A stretch of DNA of 64,000 bases from Bin18 sp965242795 (GTDB taxonomy: Bacteria > Desulfobacterota > Binatia > Bin18): NCBI GenBank assembly GCA_965242795.1, contig OZ251505.1:3720001-3784000 (forward strand), in the 5' to 3' direction. Position numbers and translations under genes: made by a program. Below are positions 41,819 to 50,591 of this stretch, piece by piece. A model generated the notes under the pieces. That model did not search any database. It was not told the DNA's origin and saw only the letters and a list, made by a program, of their open reading frames with translations. Position 1 is the first letter of the stretch. The number at the start of each line of letters is the position of its first letter.

Positions 41819-43207
41819 CTACCATAGTTGTCGGACGGTCGGCAACGGGTCCACCCGCACCCGATAGACGCGGCGCGTGTGCTCGGTCACCAGCGCCGGC
41901 CGGCCCCGCACGCAGCCGGGCACCCAGGCCAGTTCGCCGTTCAACTCGACCACCGGAAACCCGCGGCGCAGCGCGCGCGGCAGCTTCGCATCGACGAACA
42001 CGTCGTGGACTTTCTTGTGTCCCCACATGCCGAGCGGCCAAATCCTGTCGCCCGCGCAGTAGTTGCGGACGACCAGATCGTGCCCGGCCGGCGGACAGTC
42101 GAAGACTGCGGACCACGGATCCTCCGTCCGCGCTGCGGCCGGACCGCCGTTCCAGGTCTCCGGCGGCGACAGGCGGAGGTTCCAACCCACGCCTACGGCT
42201 CGGCTTCGGCCGGCGCACAGTAGATGGCGATATTCGCGTACGGTTGCGGGCGCGGCAGGCGACTCGAAGCGCAGCCGGCCAGCCTCGCGGACGACCGTCA
42301 GCGTGCCCGGCAGTTGGAGTCGGCCCTGTCGTGACCCTCGACTCAATTCGCACAGTCCCCGGACGTGGACAGCGTTCACATTGTGTGCCGTTCGCTCGGC
42401 CCATTGCCGCAGGATACGCGCCCGCAGCCCCGCGGGTTCGCGTTCCAGGCCGTCCAAGGTCAAGCTTCCGTCCGGGCCGGTCAGCCGCGTGCGCGCGGCA
42501 GTGGCCGATTCTTCCAGCCAGTTTTCTTCTTCGCGGGTGGTTTCGGCTAACGACGTGAGATGCCGGCGAATCTGCGGAGAGTATTCGTTTTCCAGTAGCG
42601 GCAGCAACCGGTGACGGATTCTGTTGCGGGCAAAACGGACGTCGGCATTGCTCGGATCGACGGCATACGAAAGTCTCCGCTCCCGGAGGTATGCTTCGAC
42701 CTCCTGCCGTGAGCAGTCCAACATCGGCCGGATCAACCAGCCCCCGCGCTTCGGCGGGATGCCGGCCAAGCCGCGGCGCGCGCTGCCGCGTAGGATATGA
42801 AAGAGCACGGTCTCGGCCTGATCGTCCCGGGTATGCGCGGTGACGACGAAGTCGAGCGGACCGCCCGCCCGGCAGCGTGCGAAGAAAACGTACCGCTCGT
42901 TCCGCGCCCAGACCTCGATACCGGTCCGCCGGTCCCGCGGACGCAAGCGTTGGACCCGCAGCGGCAGTCGGAGATTCCGACACGTCTCGGCAACCAACGC
43001 TTGCTCCCTATCCGATTCGGCTCGCAGTCCGTGATTGACGTACAGCACCGTCAGCCGCCAAGCTCGGGAGGGCGCCAGCTTGGCGAGGGCGTGCAGCAAC
43101 GCCATCGAATCCGGCCCGCCGGAGCACGCCATACCGAGCCGCAGCCCTGGCCGCGGCGGGAGTAGCTTCCGGATGCCGGCGAGGATTTTACGTTCGAACC
43201 GGGGCAT
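41819..43207 (-). CDS. tilS: tRNA(Ile)-lysidine synthase
   Basis: A 462-residue PP-loop ATP pyrophosphatase: 'GMACSGGPDSMALLHALAKL' (P-loop at 29-34), 'VTAHTRDDQAETVLFHILRG' and 'RFARNRIRHRLLPLLE' in the catalytic half, and a TilS C-terminal domain ('AGDRIWPLGMWGHKKVHDVF', 'ELAWVPGCVRGRPALV'). It converts the CAU anticodon of tRNA-Ile2 to lysidine-AU. ATG 43207 is the natural family start. Cotranscription with ftsH (31 bp gap) is likely. Confidence 0.92.
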   Translation of the reverse strand: MPRFERKILAGIRKLLPPRPGLRLGMACSGGPDSMALLHALAKLAPSRAWRLTVLYVNHGLRAESDREQALVAETCRNLRLPLRVQRLRPRDRRTGIEVWARNERYVFFARCRAGGPLDFVVTAHTRDDQAETVLFHILRGSARRGLAGIPPKRGGWLIRPMLDCSRQEVEAYLRERRLSYAVDPSNADVRFARNRIRHRLLPLLENEYSPQIRRHLTSLAETTREEENWLEESATAARTRLTGPDGSLTLDGLEREPAGLRARILRQWAERTAHNVNAVHVRGLCELSRGSRQGRLQLPGTLTVVREAGRLRFESPAAPATVREYRHLLCAGRSRAVGVGWNLRLSPPETWNGGPAAARTEDPWSAVFDCPPAGHDLVVRNYCAGDRIWPLGMWGHKKVHDVFVDAKLPRALRRGFPVVELNGELAWVPGCVRGRPALVTEHTRRVYRVRVDPLPTVRQLW

Positions 43208-43338
43208 GGGTTGAAGCCGAAGGAACGTTCCCGAATATGAGAATCGGTAAGCGTCTCCGGGGAAATGTGGTCTTGTCGCGGCTATCCCGCGGGAACGGAC
43301 GACCCGGCTGTGGTGGTGCCGGTTCGCCGAGGAAGAAT

Positions 43339-43464
43339 TTACTCGTCGCCGGTTTTCTGCATGAGGACCGTCACCGCGGAGGCGAGCGTGCATGCGACGG
43401 CTATGCCGGCGAGTACCTGAATGAAGATTGCCAGCGGATCGGACCCGGCAAATAGTGAGCCCAT
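43339..43464 (-). CDS. 41-residue single-pass membrane protein
   Basis: A small, well-formed gene: ATG 43464 preceded by AGAAGGAGGGAAGC, 41 codons, TAA. The protein is 'MGSLFAGSDPLAIFIQVLAG' then 'IAVACTLASAVTVLMQKTGD' plus a final Glu. Residues about 11-34 form one membrane helix. It lies between tRNA-Met and tilS on the same strand. The strong ribosome site and clean helix make it likely real. Not recognised. Confidence 0.6.
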   Translation of the reverse strand: MGSLFAGSDPLAIFIQVLAGIAVACTLASAVTVLMQKTGDE

Positions 43465-43549
43465 GCTTCCCTCCTTCTTTCAACTCCGTTCCCTTTAAAT
43501 GTTCACAGAAGCCGGTTTTGGCGGGCCGTTTGGGACGGGCGGAACCGCC

Positions 43550-43623
43550 TAGCGGCGGGCGGACTTGAACCGCCGACCTAGGGATTATGAGACCCTCGCT
43601 CTAGCCACCTGAGCTACGCCGCC
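43550..43623 (-). tRNA. tRNA-Met (CAT)
   Basis: A 74-nt cloverleaf: acceptor GGCGGCG pairing with CGCCGCT (a G-U at the end), D-arm GCTC..GAGC, anticodon loop CTCATAA with CAT, T-arm GGCGG-TTCAAGT-CCGCC. The 1-72 pair is G-U rather than the C x A of the initiator, and the sequence resembles elongator tRNA-Met. The top of the anticodon stem has a T-T mismatch. CCA is not encoded. A CAT tRNA charged with Ile via lysidine is less likely from the stem sequences. Confidence 0.88.
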
Positions 43624-43760
43624 ACGAAGGGTTAAACCGAGCGGTCTGCGGAAAGTCAATACAGGCGCCCCCTATCGGCCGCACCGTGGCATGGCATTTT
43701 TCCCCGATCTTTCCTGAATTTTCGCAGGGCCGAAGCACGAATCCGTTACGCTCCGAACAT

Positions 43761-44597
43761 TCAGCCGGTCGAAGTCGGTGACAGCCAGCGGGCGCTCACG
43801 TCGATCTTTTCGACGGAGCGGCTCCCGCGGCGAATCTGAAACAGAACCTTTTCGGTCAGGTCCAGACAGGACAGCTTCCCGCCGTACACCAAACCGGTGT
43901 CGGTCCCGATCTTGAAGGGCAGATCGAAATCGACTTCCCGGAAAGGCGTGTGTCCATAGATGACGGTGTACGGCAAATCGTGCGGGTGGGCGAAAAACTC
44001 TTCCCGTATCCACAGCAAATCTTCCGGAGTCTGGTCTGCGAGACCGACGCCCGGCCTGATCCCCGCGTGGACGCAGAAGAACTCTTCCCGGCCGTTATGG
44101 ACCGCGGCGTTCGAGGCGTCTCCCCCCGCGGGGGAGCGGATGGGTTCCGCAGGCAAACGAATCGGGATGCACGACTCCAGACCGAGAAAAAACTCACGGT
44201 GCGCCGTTGGCAACCAATCCGCGGCCGACCTGGGCGCGGCGTACGGGTCGCAGCCGTAGCTGGACAACGTCTGTCGCCCGCCGTTCTTCAGAAAGGCTTC
44301 GCCATACAACCCGCCGTGGCCCAGAAAGTTGAGGAACATGTCCTCGTGATTGCCCTTCAGGAACGTACAGCGGCACACCGACGCGGCACGGAGTCCGACC
44401 AGCAATTCCACCACGGCTCGCGCATCGGGTCCACGGTCGATGTAGTCGCCCAGGCAGATCAAGCGGTCGGCCGGTCGGAGCGTCAGCGCGGAAAGCAAAC
44501 TGCCCAATTCGCTCGGACAGGCGTGGATGTCGCCGACCACGAGCATGCGGCCGACATCTTCCGAACCTGCGATTGGAGACGGGTCGGACTGCGTCAT
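43761..44597 (-). CDS. Calcineurin-like serine/threonine protein phosphatase
   Basis: A 278-residue PPP-type metallophosphatase: 'LVVGDIHACPSELGSLLSAL' (GDxHx), 'RLICLGDYIDRGPDARAVVE' (GDxxDRG) and 'TFLKGNHEDMFLNFLG' (GNHE) are intact, with later 'FCVHAGIRPGVG' and 'YTVIYGHTPF' ligands. It should dephosphorylate proteins or di-nucleotide polyphosphates (PrpE/ApaH-like); the sequence alone does not separate these. ATG 44597 overlaps the lipB stop by 4 bp (ATGA). Confidence 0.9.
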   Translation of the reverse strand: MTQSDPSPIAGSEDVGRMLVVGDIHACPSELGSLLSALTLRPADRLICLGDYIDRGPDARAVVELLVGLRAASVCRCTFLKGNHEDMFLNFLGHGGLYGEAFLKNGGRQTLSSYGCDPYAAPRSAADWLPTAHREFFLGLESCIPIRLPAEPIRSPAGGDASNAAVHNGREEFFCVHAGIRPGVGLADQTPEDLLWIREEFFAHPHDLPYTVIYGHTPFREVDFDLPFKIGTDTGLVYGGKLSCLDLTEKVLFQIRRGSRSVEKIDVSARWLSPTSTG

Positions 44598-45331
44598 ACG
44601 GGGGCTCCCGGATCCATTGCTGAATCGATGCGGGCGTCGAACGTCTCGGCCAGCGCGTCCAGCGCGGCCTGTTCGACCTCCGCGAAGCGGACTTCGGGAA
44701 GACATAGGCCGCGTTCCATACGCTCCCGTTCGAGGCTCGTTACCCTATCACTTGCAAGCCCACACGGAAGGATGTCGGCGAACGGACGCAGATCGAGATC
44801 GACGTTGAGCGCGAAGCCATGCAGCGAAACCCGCCGCCGAACCGCGACTCCGACGGCCCCGATCTTCCGTTCGCCCACCCAGGCGCCCGGATACCCGGAC
44901 CGGGCAGTCGCATGCACGCCGAAGGCTCGACACGTCCGCTGCATGACGGTTTCCAGGCGGGCAACGAAGCGCCGCACCCCGTATTCCTGCAACAACGTCG
45001 AGAACAGCGGATAGACGACCAACTGTCCCGGCGCGTGATACGTGGCTCCCCCGCCCCGCTCGACGCAGACGATACGCAGCCCCTTGGCGTGGAGTTGCGC
45101 CGCGGACAGCCGCACTTGCTCGTACGGCTGGCGGTAGCCGAGCGTCAGTACCGGCCGGTGTTGGGTCAGCAGCGCGACGTTCGTGCGTTCGGCCACGCAG
45201 CGCGCATGCCAGCGCCGTTGCACCGCCAAGGCGTCGCGGTAGTCGGTCAGTCCCAGCCGGATGCACCGGATGTGCGGCGCGCCTGCAGAAGGCCGCGGGC
45301 GTGCGGGTATGTGAGTTCGGCGTGCGGGCAT
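44594..45331 (-). CDS. lipB: Octanoyltransferase (lipoate biosynthesis)
   Basis: A 245-residue LipB: 'LTLGYRQPYEQVRLSAAQL', 'VERGGGATYHAPGQLVVYPL' (substrate loop), 'ERKIGAVGVAVRRRVSLHGF' (catalytic Lys region) and 'ILPCGLASDRVTSLERER' (acyl-accepting Cys). It transfers octanoate from ACP to lipoyl domains. No lipA is in this window. ATG 45331 is used although the first 20 residues are poorly conserved. It is coupled to the phosphatase gene. Confidence 0.93.
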   Translation of the reverse strand: MPARRTHIPARPRPSAGAPHIRCIRLGLTDYRDALAVQRRWHARCVAERTNVALLTQHRPVLTLGYRQPYEQVRLSAAQLHAKGLRIVCVERGGGATYHAPGQLVVYPLFSTLLQEYGVRRFVARLETVMQRTCRAFGVHATARSGYPGAWVGERKIGAVGVAVRRRVSLHGFALNVDLDLRPFADILPCGLASDRVTSLERERMERGLCLPEVRFAEVEQAALDALAETFDARIDSAMDPGAPV

Positions 45332-45384
45332 GGCGCGGACGTTCGGGTTGACCGGCGTTTTTCCGGCTGGTAGCGCACGGGGCC

Positions 45385-45738
45385 ATGCCGACCCTCGTTC
45401 TGCTGTTTCGGAACACATTGTTCGCCGTCGGCCTCATCTTGCTCGCGTGCGGTGCCGGCAACGCCATAGTCGCACAAACCAAGCTGAGCGAATACCGCGC
45501 CGCGCTCGACCAAGCCCAGGCCGAGACGGCCCGCACGTTCGGCAGTGCGAGCAGACGGCATCACGTGGCGAGCGAAGCCTGGAGCCGGCGGGCGATCTCG
45601 CAGGCCAAGCTCGACTTCTATTCCGTGCTGCATACCATCGGCTGGCTGATGCTCGGTGTCGGTCTCGTCTGTACGTTCGTTGCCGTGCACCGGCACCGTG
45701 ACCGGCGGTCGCGCGGCGCGGCGTTTTCTATTCGTTGA
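45385..45738 (+). CDS. Small two-helix membrane protein (117 aa)
   Basis: Unrecognised: two membrane helices (about 5-25 'VLLFRNTLFAVGLILLACGA' and 83-103 'LHTIGWLMLGVGLVCTFVAV') separated by an Ala/Arg/Glu helix, with a basic tail. ATG 45385 lacks a clear ribosome site. It is divergent from lipB and lies upstream of cofG. It could be a structural or regulatory membrane protein; context gives no firm hint. Confidence 0.45.
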   Translation: MPTLVLLFRNTLFAVGLILLACGAGNAIVAQTKLSEYRAALDQAQAETARTFGSASRRHHVASEAWSRRAISQAKLDFYSVLHTIGWLMLGVGLVCTFVAVHRHRDRRSRGAAFSIR

Positions 45739-45844
45739 ATTCCGTCTCCCGGTCCCGCGACACCATGCCGGAAGGGGCCGACGGAGGCTCGGAAGCCGTC
45801 GGAACGCATGTCACGAAAAAGTGACATTTCACCCATTCGCCCCG

Positions 45845-45873
45845 TTGACACGTGTATCCCGCTCTACTAGGGT
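45845..45873 (+). promoter_or_regulatory. Sigma70-like promoter for the F420 operon
   Basis: TTGACA (45845-45850), a 17-base spacer and TAGGGT (45868-45873), 32 bases before the cofG ATG. The spacing is ideal; the -10 matches TATAAT at three of six positions including the key first T-A and last T. A GTGAGGA ribosome site stands before the start. Confidence 0.65.
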
Positions 45874-45904
45874 CCCCGTGCCGTTTCGGGGTGAGGACTC
45901 TCCG

Positions 45905-47059
45905 ATGACTCGAAACATTTCCCACGTATTGGAACGCGCGCTGGCCGGCGCCGTCCTGTCGGCCGACGACGGCTATCGGCTCCTCGATTGCGATGCGCGC
46001 GACGTCCCCGCTCTGTTGGAGACGGCCGGCCGCCTCCGCGATGAACATAAAGGCCGCACCGTCACCTACTCCCGCAAAGTCTTCCTTCCCGTAACCAATC
46101 TGTGCCGCGACCGCTGCTCCTACTGCACGTTCCGCAAGGACCCGCGCGACCCGGACGCGTGGACCATGAGTCCGGACGAAATCGAAAGCTGGGTGGAGCG
46201 CGCCCGGCGCCAGGGCTGCAAAGAGGCGCTGATGTGCCTGGGCGACCGGCCTGAAGCGGCCTTCAGCGCCTACCGGGAAACGTTGGCCCGCTTCGGCCAC
46301 CACACGACCGTGGACTACGTGCACCGCGCCTGCGAGATCGCACTGCGCCACGGCATCCTCCCCCATACCAATGCCGGCGTAATGACCGCGGACGAGATGC
46401 GGAGCCTCAAGGACGTGAACGTCAGCCTCGGCCTGATGTTGGAGAACGTCAGCCCGCGACTGTGCGAACGCGGCATGGCCCACTTCTCGGCGCCGGACAA
46501 ACGCCCCGAGGTGCGCGTGCGGATGATTCGGGAGGCGGGCGAACTCGCGATTCCGTTCACCACCGGCATCCTGATCGGCATCGGCGAAACCCGCCGGGAG
46601 GTCGTCGACAGCCTGATCGCCATCCGCGACCTGCACCGGGAATACGACCACATCCAGGAAGTCATCGTGCAGAACTTCCGCGCCAAGCCCGACACGCGCA
46701 TGGCGGACGCGGACGAGCCCGACGGCGACGAAATGGCGCGCACCGTGGCTACCGCGCGGCTCCTGCTGGGCGGAGACATGAACCTTCAAGCGCCGCCCAA
46801 CCTCAGCCCGGACGGCCACCGGATGCTGCTGCGCGCCGGCATCAACGACTGGGGCGGCATCTCGCCCGTCTCCATCGATTACGTGAACCCCGAGGCGGCG
46901 TGGCCGCACATCGCCCTGCTGGCCGAAACCTGCACCGAGGAGGGTTTCACGCTGCGGGAACGGCTGGCGATCTACGAAGAATACATCGACCGGCCGGAGT
47001 TCCTGCTGCCTCCGTTGCGCTTGCGCACCCGGGAACTCCAGGCCGAGGTGTCGGCCTGA
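45905..47059 (+). CDS. cofG: FO synthase subunit CofG (radical SAM)
   Basis: A 384-residue radical SAM enzyme with 'VTNLCRDRCSYCTFRKDP' (CxxxCxxC; Cys67, 71, 74) and family segments 'ALMCLGDRPEAAFSAYRETL', 'LPHTNAGVMTADEM' and 'NDWGGISPVSIDYVNPEAAW'. With CofH it makes the deazaflavin FO of coenzyme F420 from a tyrosine-derived intermediate and the uracil precursor. ATG 45905 is preceded by GTGAGGA. It starts the cofG-H-D-E operon. In mycobacteria the two subunits are fused as FbiC; here they are separate, as in archaea and many other bacteria. Confidence 0.93.
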   Translation: MTRNISHVLERALAGAVLSADDGYRLLDCDARDVPALLETAGRLRDEHKGRTVTYSRKVFLPVTNLCRDRCSYCTFRKDPRDPDAWTMSPDEIESWVERARRQGCKEALMCLGDRPEAAFSAYRETLARFGHHTTVDYVHRACEIALRHGILPHTNAGVMTADEMRSLKDVNVSLGLMLENVSPRLCERGMAHFSAPDKRPEVRVRMIREAGELAIPFTTGILIGIGETRREVVDSLIAIRDLHREYDHIQEVIVQNFRAKPDTRMADADEPDGDEMARTVATARLLLGGDMNLQAPPNLSPDGHRMLLRAGINDWGGISPVSIDYVNPEAAWPHIALLAETCTEEGFTLRERLAIYEEYIDRPEFLLPPLRLRTRELQAEVSA

Positions 47060-47148
47060 GCCCGCGGCCATACCCGAAAGACCGTTTCCCCATCGCACCC
47101 GCAACCGTCGGCGTCCGCGCCATCGGGCAGACAGAAGGAGACCCAGCC

Positions 47149-48435
47149 GTGGCACACGATCCGATTCCCGGCCTGTTGGAGCACGTCGACCCGGAGGTCG
47201 GCCGCATTCTTCACGACGCGCTGGACGGCGGCGAGGTCTCATGGCAGGCCGGGCTGCGCCTGTGTCGGACCGACGGTCTCGATCTGCACGCCGTCTGCCT
47301 GGTGGCCGACGAAATGCGCCGGCGCCACGTCGGCGACGTCGTGACCTACGTGGTCAACCGCAACGTCAATTTCACCAACGTCTGCATCAAGCATTGCACG
47401 TTCTGCGCATTCAGCCGCGAGTACCGCGAGGAAGAAGGCTATTTCCTGCCCGAAGAAGAGATCGTCCGGCGCGCCGGGGAAGCGGTGGACATGGGCGCCA
47501 CCGAGGTCTGCATGCAGGCCGGGCTGCCGCCCAAGATGAAGGGCAGCCTGTACGTGGACCTGACCCGGACGGTGAAGAAAGCGTTTCCCGACCTGCACAT
47601 CCACGCCTTCTCGCCCGAGGAGGTCTTGTACGGGTCGGTTCGCTCGGGCGCGTCGATCCCGGAGTATCTGCGCGCACTCAAGGACGCCGGCCTCGACACG
47701 CTGCCCGGCACGTCCGCGGAAATCCTGGACCAGGACATCCGCGACGTCATCGCCCCCGGTCGGATCACGACCAAGCAGTGGATCGAAGTCATCACCTCCG
47801 CCCACGACCTCGGCATTCCGACGACGTCCACCATCATGTACGGCCACGTCGAGACGCCGGAACACTGGGTCAAGCACATGAACCTGCTGCGCGACATCCA
47901 GAAAGAGACTCACGGCTTCACCGAATTCGTGCCGCTGTCGCTCATCCATCAGGAGGCGCCCATGTATCAGCGCAAGCTGGTCGACGGCGTGCGCGAGGGC
48001 GCGACCGGGGCCGAGGTGGTGAAGATGCACGCCGTGGCGCGGCTGATGCTCGGCCCCACCTTCCGCAACATCCAGTCGTCCTGGGTCAAGGAAGGTCCCA
48101 AGATGTCCCAGTACCTGCTGACCGTGGGCGCCAACGACCTCGGCGGCACGCTCATCAACGAGAGCATCTCGACCTCGGCCGGCGCCCAGTACGGCCAACT
48201 CGTGCCGCCCAAGGAGTTGCGCCGCCTGGTCCGCGACCTCGGTCGGACGCCGGCCGAGCGGTTCACGACGTACAAGCTGCGCACCGTGTTCGACGGGACG
48301 GACGAAGAACTGAGTCCGCTGGACATGATCGAAAATCCCGACGAACGGTTCGGCTCGTACCGCAAACTGGCCGCCTCGGACGCGTTCCGGTACGTGCACC
48401 CCTTCGAGCGCGACAAGCAGGCCGCGGCGCATTGA
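47149..48435 (+). CDS. cofH: FO synthase subunit CofH (radical SAM)
   Basis: A 428-residue radical SAM protein: 'NVNFTNVCIKHCTFCAFSRE' with CxxxCxxC (Cys79, 83, 86), 'VTYVVNRNVNFTN', 'EVCMQAGLPPKMKGSLYVDL', and 'TVGANDLGGTLINESISTSA' as diagnostic parts. It couples tyrosine to the pyrimidine diamine before CofG closure. Start is GTG 47149, after AGAAGGAG; 89 bp separate it from cofG. The order and spacing indicate one operon. Confidence 0.93.
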   Translation: MAHDPIPGLLEHVDPEVGRILHDALDGGEVSWQAGLRLCRTDGLDLHAVCLVADEMRRRHVGDVVTYVVNRNVNFTNVCIKHCTFCAFSREYREEEGYFLPEEEIVRRAGEAVDMGATEVCMQAGLPPKMKGSLYVDLTRTVKKAFPDLHIHAFSPEEVLYGSVRSGASIPEYLRALKDAGLDTLPGTSAEILDQDIRDVIAPGRITTKQWIEVITSAHDLGIPTTSTIMYGHVETPEHWVKHMNLLRDIQKETHGFTEFVPLSLIHQEAPMYQRKLVDGVREGATGAEVVKMHAVARLMLGPTFRNIQSSWVKEGPKMSQYLLTVGANDLGGTLINESISTSAGAQYGQLVPPKELRRLVRDLGRTPAERFTTYKLRTVFDGTDEELSPLDMIENPDERFGSYRKLAASDAFRYVHPFERDKQAAAH

Positions 48436-48478
48436 ACCCGGCTCCGCCGTCTCCGCAAGCACCGTCGGTGGACGGGCC

Positions 48479-49462
48479 GTGCCGACTCCCTTCCGCATCA
48501 CCGCCTTGGCCGGCGGCGTGGGCGCCGCCCGTTTCCTGCGCGGCATCGTGCGCGTCGTCCCGCCCGCTGACCTGACGGTCATCGTCAACACGGGTGACGA
48601 CGAGGAATTCTTCGGGCTGTCCATCTCGCCCGATCTGGACACCGTCACCTACACGTTGGCCGGTGCGGTGGATGCCGAAAAAGGCTGGGGGCTGCCGGAC
48701 GAGACGCATCGCTGTCTGGACGCGCTCGAACGTTACTTTCCCGATACCTGGTTCGGCGTGGGCGACGCCGACTTGGCCACCCACCTGTTTCGGACCGAGC
48801 GGCTGCGGAGCGGAGAGCCGTTGAGCCGCGTCACCGCGGAAATCGCCCGCCGCTGGAACGTCGCCACGCGCGTGCTGCCGATGAGTGACGACCGCGTGCG
48901 AACGGTCGTCACGACCGAGGCCGGGGACCTCCCGTTTCAGGAATACTTCGTCAAGCGGCGTGCGGAAGGCCGAGTCTCCGCGGTGTCTTTCCGCCACGTC
49001 GAGACGGCGCGACCCGCTCCCGGCGTGTGCGAAGCCATTGCCGCGGCCGACCTGATCGTCCTGCCGCCCAGCAATCCGATCGTCAGCATCGGCCCGATCC
49101 TGGCCCTGCCCGGCGTCCGCGAGGCGTTGCGCCGAGTCGCAGCGCCTATAGTCGCCGTCAGCCCGCTGATCGCCGGCAAACCGGTCAAAGGCCCGGCCGA
49201 CCGGATGCTGGACGGCTTGGGGATCGAAGCCTCCGCCGCGGGCATCGCCACGCTGTACGACGATTTCGTGGACACCTTCGTGCTCGACCGGCGGGACGTC
49301 GAAAGTGAATCGGCCGGTGCGCACACCGCACGCGAACGCATACGGGCGCTGGGGATGGACGTCGTCGTTACCGAGACCCTGATGCGTGATATGGACACGT
49401 CCGTGGCGCTGGCCCGCACCGTCGTCCGGCATCCGCACCGCAAACGCGCCGGCCGCGGCTGA
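48479..49462 (+). CDS. cofD: 2-phospho-L-lactate (or PEP) transferase CofD/FbiA
   Basis: A 327-residue protein: 'ITALAGGVGAARFLRGIVRV' (nucleotide loop), 'LTVIVNTGDDEEFFGLSISP', 'DTVTYTLAGAVDAEKGWGLP' and 'LIVLPPSNPIVSIGPILALP' are family hallmarks. It transfers the activated phospholactate (or, in mycobacteria, phosphoenolpyruvate) unit to FO, giving F420-0 or its dehydro form. The guanylyltransferase CofC/FbiD that makes its substrate is not in this window. Start is GTG 48479. Confidence 0.92.
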   Translation: MPTPFRITALAGGVGAARFLRGIVRVVPPADLTVIVNTGDDEEFFGLSISPDLDTVTYTLAGAVDAEKGWGLPDETHRCLDALERYFPDTWFGVGDADLATHLFRTERLRSGEPLSRVTAEIARRWNVATRVLPMSDDRVRTVVTTEAGDLPFQEYFVKRRAEGRVSAVSFRHVETARPAPGVCEAIAAADLIVLPPSNPIVSIGPILALPGVREALRRVAAPIVAVSPLIAGKPVKGPADRMLDGLGIEASAAGIATLYDDFVDTFVLDRRDVESESAGAHTARERIRALGMDVVVTETLMRDMDTSVALARTVVRHPHRKRAGRG

Positions 49463-49483
49463 GGACGGACGCGAGGATTTCCC

Positions 49484-50236
49484 ATGAACACGATTGCCAT
49501 CATTCCCGTTCCCGGCGTTCCGCAGATCCAGCCCGGCGACGACCTGCCAGCACTGCTGCTGGCCGCGATCGACGCGGCCAAGGTCGGCCTCAAGGACGGC
49601 GACATCCTGGTGCTGTGCCAGAAGATCGTGTCGAAAGCCGAGGGTGCCGTGGTCGATCTGGGGACCGTCACGCCGTCGGCGTTCGCGCGGCAGATCGCCG
49701 ACCTGTGGGACAAGGACCCGCGCATGGTCGAAGTCGTGCTGACCGAAAGCAGCCGGATCGTGCGCATGAAGAACGGCGTCGTCATCACCGAGAGCAAACA
49801 CGGCTGGGTGTGCGCCAACTCCGGGGTGGACGCATCCAACACGCTGGCCGACGACGTCGTCATTCTCCTGCCGAAAGACCCGGACGCATCGGCGCGCCGG
49901 CTGCGGTCGGCCATCGAGCGGGAGCGGGGCATCTCCATCGGCGTCGTCATTACCGACACGTTCGGGCGGCCGTGGCGCGACGGTCTGGTCGAATTCGCGC
50001 TGGGCGTATCCGGGCTCGACCCGCTCGACGACCAGCGCGGCGAAGAGGATCTGCAAGGCCGCGAGTTGCACCATACGGTCATCGCCGTGGCCGACGAACT
50101 GGCCGCGGCCGCGGGCCTGCTCATGGAAAAGAGCGCGGCCATGCCAGCCGTGATCGTCCGCGGCTATCGCTACACCCCCGCGGACGTGGGCAGCGAGTCG
50201 CTCAAGCGGCCCGCGGACGCCGACCTGTTCCGGTAG
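49484..50236 (+). CDS. cofE: Coenzyme F420-0:L-glutamate ligase CofE
   Basis: A 250-residue CofE/FbiB N-terminal type protein: 'IIPVPGVPQIQPGDDLPALL', 'DGDILVLCQKIVSKAEGAVV', 'VCANSGVDASNTLADDVVIL', 'IGVVITDTFGRPWRDGLVEF'. It adds glutamates to F420-0 with GTP. It lacks the C-terminal nitroreductase-like domain of mycobacterial FbiB (that protein is about 450 residues), so it is a free-standing CofE. ATG 49484, 21 bp after cofD. It ends the F420 operon; a TAG stop is used. Confidence 0.93.
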   Translation: MNTIAIIPVPGVPQIQPGDDLPALLLAAIDAAKVGLKDGDILVLCQKIVSKAEGAVVDLGTVTPSAFARQIADLWDKDPRMVEVVLTESSRIVRMKNGVVITESKHGWVCANSGVDASNTLADDVVILLPKDPDASARRLRSAIERERGISIGVVITDTFGRPWRDGLVEFALGVSGLDPLDDQRGEEDLQGRELHHTVIAVADELAAAAGLLMEKSAAMPAVIVRGYRYTPADVGSESLKRPADADLFR

Positions 50237-50591
50237 GCAGCTCAGCCCTTCCTTCCGGAGATTCGGCCCTTCTCCCGGATGGAGGGGGATTCGGAAGGAA
50301 GCGAAAGCTAAGTCTCTCCCTTCTGCTCCTGAGCTTGTCGAAGGGGGGCGATGGTCCCTCCGGGCGGTGTAGGGGCGACGCATGCGTCGCCCCTACGATC
50401 GTCGTCTGAGGAATATATTGCCTCAGCCCCCAGAATTGCATCCGGCCCCTTCCCCACCTCCGTCGGTTTTGGCGTCCGCCGCCTACGTGTGATAGGGAAC
50501 GGCCTCCGACACCCTTCGAGCGTTTCGTCACATATCGCCGGGCCGCGCCGGCCGGGGAGGCGCGTCGAGAAGGTTCACCGAGGAGGATCGT
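50237..50591. other. Repeat-bearing gap between cofE and fbp
   Basis: Contains a CTGAGCTTGTCGAAGG fragment near 50330 and the 28-bp GTAGGGGCGACGCATGCGTC palindrome at 50369-50396. The last 30 bases supply the ribosome site GAGGAGGAT for the next gene. No coding frame is convincing. Confidence 0.65.

Noticed and set aside
43550..43623. tRNA with CAT anticodon as a tRNA-Ile2 substrate of the nearby TilS
   Set aside because: Sequence is closer to elongator tRNA-Met; proximity to tilS is not evidence. Experimental charging or comparison of all CAT tRNAs would settle it.
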